Shown here: piece by piece, positions 39,075 to 46,415 of the stretch
How positions within the stretch are numbered: position 1 is the stretch's first letter
Layout: every line of letters begins with the position of its first letter
NCBI RefSeq assembly: GCF_002135375.1
Contig: NZ_NEGH01000002.1
Location: 310,001 to 374,000, forward strand
DNA from: Acinetobacter sp. ANC 4558
GTDB lineage: Bacteria; Pseudomonadota; Gammaproteobacteria; Pseudomonadales; Moraxellaceae
DNA length: 64,000 nucleotides
Direction of reading: 5' to 3'
Translations under genes and position numbers: made by a program
The notes under the pieces: model-generated
The model's database searches: none
Told to the model about the DNA's origin: nothing
The model's input: only the letters and a program-made list of their open reading frames with translations

Positions 39075-39575
39075 ATGTCTTTAAGTTTTGAAGAGGTTTT
39101 TGAGCGACTAATCGGTCATGAAGGTGGCTATGTCAATCATCCTAAAGATCCTGGGGGAGAAACCAATTGGGGAATCACTCTAGGCACAGCACGAGCAAAT
39201 GGTTATTTAGGTTCAATGCGCTCTATGAGCCGTAATCAGGCAAAAGAAATCTATCGAAGTGCCTATTGGGATCGTGCTAAGTGCTCACAATATGATGCCG
39301 CTATTGGTTATCAAATGTTTGATGCTGCTGTAAATCATGGCATTGGTAATGCAATTCGTATGCTTCAACGAGCTGTTAGTGTCGCTGACGATGGGAAAAT
39401 TGGCTCATTAACTTTAAATGCGATTAAAGCAAAAACTGTCGATGATGTTTTGGTTTTATTTAATGCCGAACGGCTTGAGTTTTATACGAAGCTGAACACC
39501 TTCCCTACATTTGGTCGGGGTTGGACTCGTCGTGTCGCTGGGAACTTACGCTATGCCGCTGGAGATACGCCATGA
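39075..39575 (+). CDS. Phage endolysin, GH108 type
   Basis: 166 residues. ERLIGHEGGYVNHPKDPGGETNWGITLGTA has the catalytic Glu in the EGGY motif of glycoside hydrolase family 108; the C-terminal RAVSVADDGKIGSLTLNAI part is peptidoglycan-binding. It cuts the cell wall at lysis. Stop overlaps the next ATG. Confidence 0.92.
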   Translation: MSLSFEEVFERLIGHEGGYVNHPKDPGGETNWGITLGTARANGYLGSMRSMSRNQAKEIYRSAYWDRAKCSQYDAAIGYQMFDAAVNHGIGNAIRMLQRAVSVADDGKIGSLTLNAIKAKTVDDVLVLFNAERLEFYTKLNTFPTFGRGWTRRVAGNLRYAAGDTP

Positions 39576-40147
39576 GTCATAAAAAATCAAAAGTACCCCA
39601 TGCCTTAATTCAATCTCGTATCCAACAAGGGGTTCAAGTGCAGCTTGAAAAACGTGGTAATGCCGACTTTAAAAATGGCTATGAAACAGGTCAAAAAGAC
39701 TTACAAGCGTTAGTGAATATCAAAAAGTCTGAAACCATTCAGAAATTACAGTTATCTGTTTCTAACGCTGAAAGCCAGTTAGATCATCAAGCTCTAAAAC
39801 TGAGTGATCAAAGTCGCTTACTGTCGGAAGCTAAACAAAAAATTCTAGATAAGAATGAAATCATCACTGGTCTAAATCAACAATTAGCCGATGTGAAAGT
39901 GACTTTAGAAACAACTAAAAGCCAAGTGGCTCAAGGTTGTGGGGATAGAACAATACTCGTGAATAACTGGCAAGAATCTTGGAAATGGATCAGTAATTGG
40001 TGCTTTGGCTTAATCGTATTTTTTGCAACAACGCCAATACCACCAGAACTATTGTCTGTCCTTCCTAGTGATTTCCGAACCTACTTAATTGCCTTTACTG
40101 CTTTTTGTGGTCTTGTTGGTCGTTATATCAATCAATCGAAGAAATAA
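39572..40147 (+). CDS. Membrane protein, candidate holin
   Basis: 191 residues from the ATG at 39572. The N-terminal 120 residues are a long coiled coil; the C-terminus has two membrane helices, WISNWCFGLIVFFATTPI and FRTYLIAFTAFCGLVGRYI, a pattern seen in holins of Acinetobacter phages. Placement right after the endolysin supports a lysis role. It could instead be a spanin-like part. Confidence 0.65.
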   Translation: MSHKKSKVPHALIQSRIQQGVQVQLEKRGNADFKNGYETGQKDLQALVNIKKSETIQKLQLSVSNAESQLDHQALKLSDQSRLLSEAKQKILDKNEIITGLNQQLADVKVTLETTKSQVAQGCGDRTILVNNWQESWKWISNWCFGLIVFFATTPIPPELLSVLPSDFRTYLIAFTAFCGLVGRYINQSKK

Positions 40148-40158
40148 GGAATAACGTT

Positions 40159-40545
40159 ATGTCAAAAGTTACATTTTCAAAAACTGCGATTGTGAGTCTT
40201 GCTGACTTTATTCTAAAAAACTATGGGCATATTAGTGAAACCGTAGAAGCAGGAATTGAGCTGACTAAAAAAACCTTTAGTAATGTGAAACTAACCTCTT
40301 TAGCCATATATGACATGTTTCAAACAACAGCTAAATATATGCAAGCTGTTGAAAATGAGGGTGTCTTAAAAGGCTTACAAAAAAAAGAAGCTGTCCTTGA
40401 GTTCATCATTAAAGAGTACTTAGAAGCTCATGCTGAAATTAAAAGAATCTGGGCAGACTGGCGTACTACTGTTTCATGGTTCATTGATCAGCTAATCACT
40501 ATGTTGAATAGTGGCCGCTCAGTTCTGCAAACCTTTGCAGGTTAA
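40159..40545 (+). CDS. Phage protein of unknown function
   Basis: 128 residues from the ATG at 40159 (AAGGAATAACGTT upstream). Mostly helical; no clear membrane segment. Between the holin candidate and the gp25-like gene. Not recognised. Confidence 0.6.
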   Translation: MSKVTFSKTAIVSLADFILKNYGHISETVEAGIELTKKTFSNVKLTSLAIYDMFQTTAKYMQAVENEGVLKGLQKKEAVLEFIIKEYLEAHAEIKRIWADWRTTVSWFIDQLITMLNSGRSVLQTFAG

Positions 40546-40554
40546 GGAGGTAGT

Positions 40555-40902
40555 GTGTCGATTCAGCTTGAAGCATATCAATGGATCATGATTCTAATCA
40601 CGATTATTACCACTGTTGTAACGACAATAAAAATACTTTGGGGACGTATTGAAGAGAACTTAAATAGCAACTTTCAAGTTGTGCAAAACAAGCTTGAAGA
40701 TGTTTCTAAGCAGTCTGAACAGAACCAATCTGAGATTCGTGATTTAGAGCGAAAATTCTATAAATTTCAGATTGATTTACCCCATGCATATGTTGCTCGT
40801 GAAGACTACATACGAGGTCAAACCGTCATTGAAGCCAAGCTCGATGCTTTGGCTTCAAAAATAGAAAATGTTCAAATTCGCCAAGGGATGAATAAAGAAT
40901 GA
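40555..40902 (+). CDS. DUF2730 family protein (Mu gp25-like)
   Basis: 115 residues, GTG start with AAGGAGG upstream. One N-terminal membrane helix (WIMILITIITTVVTTIKIL), then a coiled coil. The pattern and place fit DUF2730 of Mu-like phages; a lysis or Rz-like accessory role is possible. Confidence 0.75.
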   Translation: MSIQLEAYQWIMILITIITTVVTTIKILWGRIEENLNSNFQVVQNKLEDVSKQSEQNQSEIRDLERKFYKFQIDLPHAYVAREDYIRGQTVIEAKLDALASKIENVQIRQGMNKE

Positions 40903-41207
40903 CTGATCTGGTAAAAGCACGTCGTGAAAGCATGCGTTGGTTATTGTTAAATGCTTTGAACAATGCTCGGCCATTGGGTGCGATGGATGTATTAGTTTTA
41001 ACTGTAGTACAAGCAATTTACCCTGATGCAACAGCAAATGAACTCCATGCTCAACTTGCATATTTAGAAAATAAAGCATTAATTGATATTACTCGAAATC
41101 CTGATGGGCATTGGCATTCAACGCTTAATTCTAATGGGATTGATATTGTTGAATATACAGTGAATTGCGTTGCTGGTATTGCACGTCCTACAAAGTACTG
41201 GGGGTGA
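40899..41207 (+). CDS. Mu gp26-like protein
   Basis: 102 residues, helical, ARRESMRWLLLNALNNARPLGAMD and LAYLENKALIDITRNPDG, like a small winged helix. Homologues lie before the small terminase in Mu-like phages. Function unknown. ATGA overlap with the gene before. Confidence 0.75.
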   Translation: MTDLVKARRESMRWLLLNALNNARPLGAMDVLVLTVVQAIYPDATANELHAQLAYLENKALIDITRNPDGHWHSTLNSNGIDIVEYTVNCVAGIARPTKYWG

Positions 41208-41209
41208 GC

Positions 41210-41755
41210 ATGGCAAAACCATCTGTAATTGATCAGCTTAATCCTGAAGACAAAGCATGGCTAGATGCTCGTTTTAGGGATCATGGTTTTTGTGGTTATG
41301 TAGAAATAGCAGAACTCTTAGCAGAACGTGGTTATAACGTCAGCAAATCAAGCATCCATCGCTATGGTCAAAAGCTAGAGCAAAAAATGGCTGCGGTTCA
41401 AGCCAGTACTCAGGCCGCAATGCTTATTGCAGATGCTGCACCTGATGATGCAGATATGCGTTCACAAGCGGTTATTTCATTAATGCAAACGCAACTTTTT
41501 AACAGTTTAATTCAACTGCAAGAAGCTGGTGATGAAGCCGATCCAGCTAAACGTTTAGCGTTAATTGCAGGTTCTGGTAAAGGTATTGCAGAAATTATGA
41601 AAGCCTCTGTAAATCAAAAGAAATGGATGTTGGATGTCCGTGATCGTGTTGAAAAAGCTGCTCAAGCGGTTGATAGCATCGTGAAAAAAGGTGGTCTATC
41701 GGCGGAAGTTGCTGCTGATATTCGTGCTCAAATTCTAGGAATTTCTAAAACATGA
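41210..41755 (+). CDS. Small terminase subunit (DUF3486, Mu gp27-like)
   Basis: 181 residues from the ATG at 41210. The N-terminal helix-turn-helix YVEIAELLAERGYNVSKSSIHRYGQKL fits the DNA-recognising role of a small terminase. It feeds DNA to the large subunit; coupled to it by ATGA. Confidence 0.88.
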   Translation: MAKPSVIDQLNPEDKAWLDARFRDHGFCGYVEIAELLAERGYNVSKSSIHRYGQKLEQKMAAVQASTQAAMLIADAAPDDADMRSQAVISLMQTQLFNSLIQLQEAGDEADPAKRLALIAGSGKGIAEIMKASVNQKKWMLDVRDRVEKAAQAVDSIVKKGGLSAEVAADIRAQILGISKT

Positions 41756-43290
41756 CAAGTAACCCTGTTGATCTGTTAGAACCTGACTTTGACAGTACTG
41801 TTCCAGCAGTACTCCTACCTTATCAGCAAGAATGGATTGCAGATAAAAGTCCGCTAAAAATTGGGGAAAAGTCTCGTCGTATTGGTTTAACTTGGGCTGA
41901 GGCTGCCGATGCAGCGTTAGAAGTGGCTAGTGATCGTTCTGCTGGTGGTCAAAATTGTTATTACCTTGGTTATAACAAAGATATGACCGTTGAATTTATT
42001 CAAGCCTGTGCAATGTGGGCACGTGCTTATAACCTTGCTGCTGCTGAGATGGAAGAAGGCATTTGGGAAGATGGTGATAAGGAGATTAAAACTTACATTA
42101 TTCGTTTTCCTAATTCGGGCTTTCGTATCGAAGCACTGACTTCACGACCTTCTAACTTACGTGGTCGGCAAGGACGTGTCATTCTTGATGAAGCAGCATT
42201 CCATGAAGACTTAGATGAGCTTTTAAAAGCAGCTATGGCTTTATTAATTTGGGGTGGTTGCGTCCGTGTCATCAGTACTCATGATGGTGAAGATAATCCC
42301 TTTAATGAATTGATCAAGGAAATTCGTGCAGGCAAACGGAAAGGCACAGTACACCGTACAACATTTAATGAAGCTGTCGCACAAGGCTTATATAAACGTG
42401 TCTGTTTACGTAAAGGCATTCCATATAACCCAACTGAAGAACAAGCTTGGATGAATGATGTCTATAGTTTTTATGGTGATGCAGCCGATGAAGAGTTGGA
42501 TGTAATTCCAAGTAAAGGCGGTGGTCGTTGGCTCAGTCAGGCATTGTTAGAACAACGACAAAAAGAAATTCCTATCATTCGTTGGTCTGCACCTAAAGGC
42601 TTTGAAAAATGTTCTGAAGAAGCACGACATGAAGAAATTAAGGTGCTTTTTGAGACAGTCATTCAACATTTAATTGATTCATTACCCAAGAAAGTAAAAA
42701 GTTTTTATGGTCTAGATTTCGCTCGTCGTTCTGATCTTTGTGTGTTTTGGCCTTTGGTTGAACATCAAGACACTCGGAAGCACTGCCCTTTCGTTTTGGA
42801 GCTTTCTAACATGCCATATAAACAACAAGAGCAGTTGTTCAAGCTGATAGCAAAAGCATTACCTAACTTTAGCAAAGGCGCACACGATGCAACTGGTAAT
42901 GGTGGTTATCTTGCTGAAGCAATGCAACTCGCTTTTGGTGAAAAAATTGAAGCCATTCATTTATCTGAAGGTTGGTATCGTGAGCATACGCCACATTTTA
43001 AGGCAGCGTTAGAAGATGGGGATATTGTTGACATTCCAAAAGATAAAGATGTTTTGGATGATCATCGTGCCTTTATCTTAGTCAATGGTGTAGCACGTAT
43101 CCCACAAAAGAGAGCGACAGGATCAGATGGTCTTAAGCGACATGGCGATAGTGCAATCGCTCATTTACTTGCTGATTACGCAAGTAAGAATCCAAGTGCC
43201 CCTATTGAATTTATTGCTATTCCGAGTCGTGAAAGTAGTGCATCTTCATTCGATGAGAATATGAATACAGGTGAGCGTAACTTTATTTAA
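41752..43290 (+). CDS. Large terminase subunit (Mu gp28-like)
   Basis: 512 residues. ATPase with a Walker A-like GEKSRRIGLTW, Walker B VILDEAAFHED and motif III VISTHDGEDNPF; the nuclease domain has acidic positions in FYGLDFARRSDL and HDATGNGGYLAE. It packages DNA into proheads. A small membrane gene and the inserted fibre cassette separate it from the portal gene it normally adjoins. Confidence 0.93.
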   Translation: MTSNPVDLLEPDFDSTVPAVLLPYQQEWIADKSPLKIGEKSRRIGLTWAEAADAALEVASDRSAGGQNCYYLGYNKDMTVEFIQACAMWARAYNLAAAEMEEGIWEDGDKEIKTYIIRFPNSGFRIEALTSRPSNLRGRQGRVILDEAAFHEDLDELLKAAMALLIWGGCVRVISTHDGEDNPFNELIKEIRAGKRKGTVHRTTFNEAVAQGLYKRVCLRKGIPYNPTEEQAWMNDVYSFYGDAADEELDVIPSKGGGRWLSQALLEQRQKEIPIIRWSAPKGFEKCSEEARHEEIKVLFETVIQHLIDSLPKKVKSFYGLDFARRSDLCVFWPLVEHQDTRKHCPFVLELSNMPYKQQEQLFKLIAKALPNFSKGAHDATGNGGYLAEAMQLAFGEKIEAIHLSEGWYREHTPHFKAALEDGDIVDIPKDKDVLDDHRAFILVNGVARIPQKRATGSDGLKRHGDSAIAHLLADYASKNPSAPIEFIAIPSRESSASSFDENMNTGERNFI

Positions 43291-43356
43291 CAGCTTGAGT
43301 TTGTCCTCAAAGTGTTGTTGAATCAACCATACTTTTGGGGAAATAAGAGTAACATC

Positions 43357-43626
43357 ATGACTGAATATAACGAAAATAAAACCAATCCTATTGCATATAT
43401 TGTTTGTGTGATACTTGCATTCATTGCTTTTTTTTATGGTTCTCAAATCTTTTCTAATTACAACATGATGAAAAAAGCCAATGATAAAGTTGAATTCTTA
43501 CAACAGAACAATGCCCCACAATATGAAGTATGCAGAGCTTTGAGCTGGGCTTTAAGTGTTTCCAAACAAATTCAAAACCAAAAACAATTCGATGTGATCA
43601 CAGCAAAAATCCGTCAGGAATGTTAG
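43357..43626 (+). CDS. Small membrane protein between terminase and portal
   Basis: 89 residues from the ATG at 43357. One strong membrane helix, PIAYIVCVILAFIAFFYGSQIF, near the start, then a soluble tail with two Cys. Not a Mu homologue as far as I can see. It could be an exclusion or lysis accessory protein. The stop codon touches a GGAA palindrome. Confidence 0.6.
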   Translation: MTEYNENKTNPIAYIVCVILAFIAFFYGSQIFSNYNMMKKANDKVEFLQQNNAPQYEVCRALSWALSVSKQIQNQKQFDVITAKIRQEC

Positions 43627-43637
43627 GAAGTACTTCC
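43626..43637 (+). promoter_or_regulatory. GGAA palindrome 2 (upstream duplicate copy)
   Basis: GGAAGTACTTCC, identical to the copy at 46196. It belongs to the upstream copy of the portal leader, and no good -10 follows at the usual distance. Confidence 0.5.
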
Positions 43638-43662
43638 ACACCTAATCCATAGAGAAGTAAAC

Positions 43663-43846
43663 CAAACTAAGCACAGTATCCGTATTGTGCTTTTTTATTA
43701 TGGCTAAAAAGATAAATCTCAGAAACAAGCGTTAGAAACGACTCAAACTGCTGATGTCACTTGGCTTACTAATCAGTGGCAAGAACACCCAGTAATCGGT
43801 TTAACCCCTGCTCGACTGCATCAATTGCTTATCAGTGCTGAACAAG
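43663..43846 (+). repeat. Direct repeat, copy 1: portal leader and first codons (degenerate)
   Basis: 184 bases matching 46233-46415, with three substitutions, a two-base T difference before the ATG and a one-base A deletion after codon 3. It includes the leader hairpin and portal codons 1 to 49. The deletion brings a stop at codon 12, so this copy is dead. It marks the left flank of the inserted fibre gene. Confidence 0.9.
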
Positions 43847-43886
43847 ACAGTTTCTCTGATTAGTCAGATTATTAGGAACCAAGACT

Positions 43887-43934
43887 ATGGAAACACGCTT
43901 AGATCAAACAGCTAAACTTGGAGAGATGAAATGA
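43887..43934 (+). pseudogene. 3' end of a gp48-like gene carried with the fibre cassette
   Basis: The 15 codons METRLDQTAKLGEMK plus stop align without gaps to the native gp48-like 3' end (LDGTTKFGRIK, stop at 62839), and the stop overlaps the next ATG in the same ATGA way. So this is a leftover of the gene that precedes a fibre in another context. It may still act as a coupling leader. Confidence 0.65.
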
Positions 43935-46129
43935 CAAACTTAACTCCAGAACCGAGTTGGGCTGATGTTCGTGAAATAGGAGTAGAATTTGCTACTGGTG
44001 GCCCGAATGGCAACATGAATGAACAAGCTAGAGCTTTAGTTGCGAGAACTGAATTCCTAAATGAGGAAAAAGCAAATAAAGATTTCTCTAAAAAAAATAA
44101 TTACGTGTTACAAGGATATTTAACAAAATTCGAGTTTGTATCATCAAGTAATTCTTATTTAATCAGTCATACTAATTTAATTTTACGACGAGGTGGGGGT
44201 CGTGGGTATGTACTTGTCGAAGCTGTCACTGACTTACTTATTCCGGCAAACTGTGCGTATTATATTGATCTAACTGACGTGCCTGTTAGTTCAACAAATC
44301 AAACAATTTCAGCACAAATAGCTACAGGTTGGACAAGCGGAAACTATGGAACTGGAGCATTTGTAGATGATTTAAAATATCCGTTAATTGCATGGAATGA
44401 CAGCCAAAGCCGTGTAGGTGGTTATTTATTTAAGCAGGGACTATATAACGTTATTAAACCAGTCACAGATTATTTAGATTTACGACTGAATGTAAATAAT
44501 TATGTGTTGCAGGGATATTTAACAAAATTTGAATACTCAGGCAGTAACAGCACATACACAATTAGCCATACAGATTTAATTTTACGACGAGGTGGGGGTC
44601 GTGGATATGTAAGAGTTGAAGCAGTAACGGATCTTATTATACCTGCTAATTCTGCATATTATATTGATCTAACTGACGTGCCTGTCAGTTCAACAAATCA
44701 AACTATTTCAGCACAAATAGCTACAGGTTGGACTAGTGGAAATTACGGGACTGGTGCTTTCATCAGCGATTTAAGATATCCATTGTTTGCGTGGAATGAC
44801 GTTAAAGCTCGAATCGGTGGGCGACTAATACAAAATGGTCTTATAGCGACGTTAGATACCAAATTTTCAGATTTAAAAATTCAAGATAGAAAAAATAGTT
44901 ATGTGGTCTTGGGACGTCTATCAAAAGCAGTTTTCGACTCAACAAACATTCAGTATACGATTTCACACAGTGCTTTTCGTGTTTTTTTAGGTGCTGGACT
45001 TGGGATGATTACTGTACAAGCTCAGACAGATTTAATCATTGCAAATAATGCATGCTATTACGTAGATCTCGGCTCTGCAAAAGACGGTGATACGTTAGTT
45101 GGTCAAGTTGCTACAGGTTGGACAAGCGGAAACTATGGAACTGGAGCATTTGTAGATGATTTAAAAATTGCAATGTTTACATTTCGCGGAACAGCAGGTA
45201 CAAGCTATGGCGGTAAACTTGTGCAAAACGGTATGCCGCAGACGAAATTTGATACGTCAAATACAATCAAAGTTGTTAAGACAGAAAATAGATTAGAGTT
45301 TTTTATTAAAGGAACTGGCAGTAATTACCTGCGTTACCTAATGAGTTATATCAATAATCCTGCATTAGAACTAACAAATAAGTATGGTCACATTAAAATG
45401 TGGCGATTTACGAGAGTTGATGAAGTTAATTCAAGCTTTTTTTCAATTTTAAATAGCATTGTTGGTAACGGTGAAAGTGAACTGGCAATTGCTGGAGGTT
45501 GGTCTGATGCTGTTGGAGGATTTCATGGTGATGAAATTCAAACTAAGGATGCTATTTTTATAGCGGACGGTAAGTACTACGCTCAAGACTCAGTATTTAG
45601 TGGTGACTTTAAAGAAATTCGCTTTATGCAAGAAACTGATGTATTCATTTGTAATACAGAGACCGTTTTTGCAAAACATATAAAAGATTATATTTTTAAT
45701 AAAGACGGATTATTCGTTAGACAGCAATTGAAATTCACTCAAACAATCCAACTGACAAATGTTTATTTTGGCATGCTGTGTTGGGGGCGTGTTGTTAGCT
45801 CAAAACAAGTCAGTAAAACAGCAATTTATCCAGATCTTACGCTTTTGGACGTAACAACTAATGACTTCACTAGATTGCCAAGATCAATATCAAAAGGAGA
45901 ATCTATAACACTAACAGGTGATATGGGTTTATCAGCAGAAGTTAAAGTGCTTGATACAAATCTTTATGATTATCATGTTCATATTAGTAATCGTGAACAA
46001 GACAACAAGATATATTTTACAGCGACTGAATTTTTTGCAAATGATGAAAATGATAAAGTTTTTGTTGAGTATAAAAAAGGTCAGATTCTAGAATCCACAT
46101 TGCATTATAAATTGAATACTACGAATTAA
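43931..46129 (+). CDS. Tail-fibre-like protein in the head gene region (cargo gene)
   Basis: 732 residues. Residues 1-50 (PSWADVREIGVEFATGGPNGNMN, ARALVARTEFLNEEKA) match the anchor of phage fibres, whose pattern is GGxxGxxNxQAxxLxxRTxFL. Three tandem units of about 113 residues follow (57-170, 189-303, 322-434), each with LRRGGGRGY or similar, ACYY/AYYIDL, and ATGWTSGNYGTGAF. The last 290 residues are unique and hold GGWSDAVGGFHGDEI, possibly the receptor-binding or hydrolytic head. Place between terminase and portal is abnormal; flanking repeats show insertion. It probably supplies an extra receptor-binding protein. Confidence 0.78.
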   Translation: MTNLTPEPSWADVREIGVEFATGGPNGNMNEQARALVARTEFLNEEKANKDFSKKNNYVLQGYLTKFEFVSSSNSYLISHTNLILRRGGGRGYVLVEAVTDLLIPANCAYYIDLTDVPVSSTNQTISAQIATGWTSGNYGTGAFVDDLKYPLIAWNDSQSRVGGYLFKQGLYNVIKPVTDYLDLRLNVNNYVLQGYLTKFEYSGSNSTYTISHTDLILRRGGGRGYVRVEAVTDLIIPANSAYYIDLTDVPVSSTNQTISAQIATGWTSGNYGTGAFISDLRYPLFAWNDVKARIGGRLIQNGLIATLDTKFSDLKIQDRKNSYVVLGRLSKAVFDSTNIQYTISHSAFRVFLGAGLGMITVQAQTDLIIANNACYYVDLGSAKDGDTLVGQVATGWTSGNYGTGAFVDDLKIAMFTFRGTAGTSYGGKLVQNGMPQTKFDTSNTIKVVKTENRLEFFIKGTGSNYLRYLMSYINNPALELTNKYGHIKMWRFTRVDEVNSSFFSILNSIVGNGESELAIAGGWSDAVGGFHGDEIQTKDAIFIADGKYYAQDSVFSGDFKEIRFMQETDVFICNTETVFAKHIKDYIFNKDGLFVRQQLKFTQTIQLTNVYFGMLCWGRVVSSKQVSKTAIYPDLTLLDVTTNDFTRLPRSISKGESITLTGDMGLSAEVKVLDTNLYDYHVHISNREQDNKIYFTATEFFANDENDKVFVEYKKGQILESTLHYKLNTTN
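44099..45233 (+). repeat. Three tandem coding repeats in the fibre-like gene
   Basis: Units begin near 44099, 44495 and 44893. Units 1 and 2 are near identical over long DNA blocks; units 1 and 3 share a perfect 57-base block (44322-44378 and 45108-45164) although the rest of unit 3 has diverged. That patchwork suggests gene conversion or recent domain copying. Confidence 0.8.
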
Positions 46130-46195
46130 ACGCCCAACAACCCTATACCCCGACTTTTAATAAAGATCATGGTTTACCCACAGTAGTAGATATTT

Positions 46196-46226
46196 GGAAG
46201 TACTTCCATACTTAAACTTGTTAAAT
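46196..46226 (+). promoter_or_regulatory. Late promoter candidate 3 (portal block)
   Basis: GGAAGTACTTCC at 46196-46207 and TTAAAT at 46221-46226 (25 bases from start to start). Transcription would begin close to the hairpin in front of the portal gene. Confidence 0.55.
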
Positions 46227-46232
46227 GACATT

Positions 46233-46415
46233 CAAACTAAGCACAATATCCGTATTGTGCTTTTATTATGGCTAAAAAAGATAAATCTCAGAAACAAGCG
46301 TTAGAAACGACTCAAACTGCTGATGTCGCTTGGCTTACTAATCAGTGGCAAGAACACCCAGTAATCGGTTTAACCCCTGCTCGACTGCATCAATTGCTTA
46401 TCGGTGCTGAACAAG
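46233..46415 (+). repeat. Direct repeat, copy 2: intact portal leader and first codons
   Basis: 183 bases nearly identical to 43663-43846. Here the reading frame of the portal gene is intact. See copy 1. Confidence 0.9.
46239..46265 (+). terminator. Terminator-like hairpin directly before the portal ATG
   Basis: AAGCACAATA-TCCG-TATTGTGCTT followed by TT; the ATG comes five bases after the stem. No Shine-Dalgarno sequence stands between. It may end upstream transcripts, or be a leader structure of the portal mRNA. Confidence 0.6.

Noticed and set aside
43700..43735. Short reading frame MAKKINLRNKR from the upstream portal-start copy
   Set aside because: It exists only because of the one-base deletion in a dead duplicate; treated as part of the repeat, not as a gene.
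44099..45233. Repeats in the fibre gene as a CRISPR or satellite array
   Set aside because: The repeats are long, in frame, and part of one open gene; there are no short repeats with unique spacers. No CRISPR array was seen in the window.
46132..46213. A 26-codon open stretch after the fibre-like gene (AQQPYTPTFNKDHGLPTVVDI and on to a stop)
   Set aside because: It has no start codon or ribosome site and runs through the GGAA palindrome. It may be the tail of a lost gene at the insertion border, but nothing supports translation.
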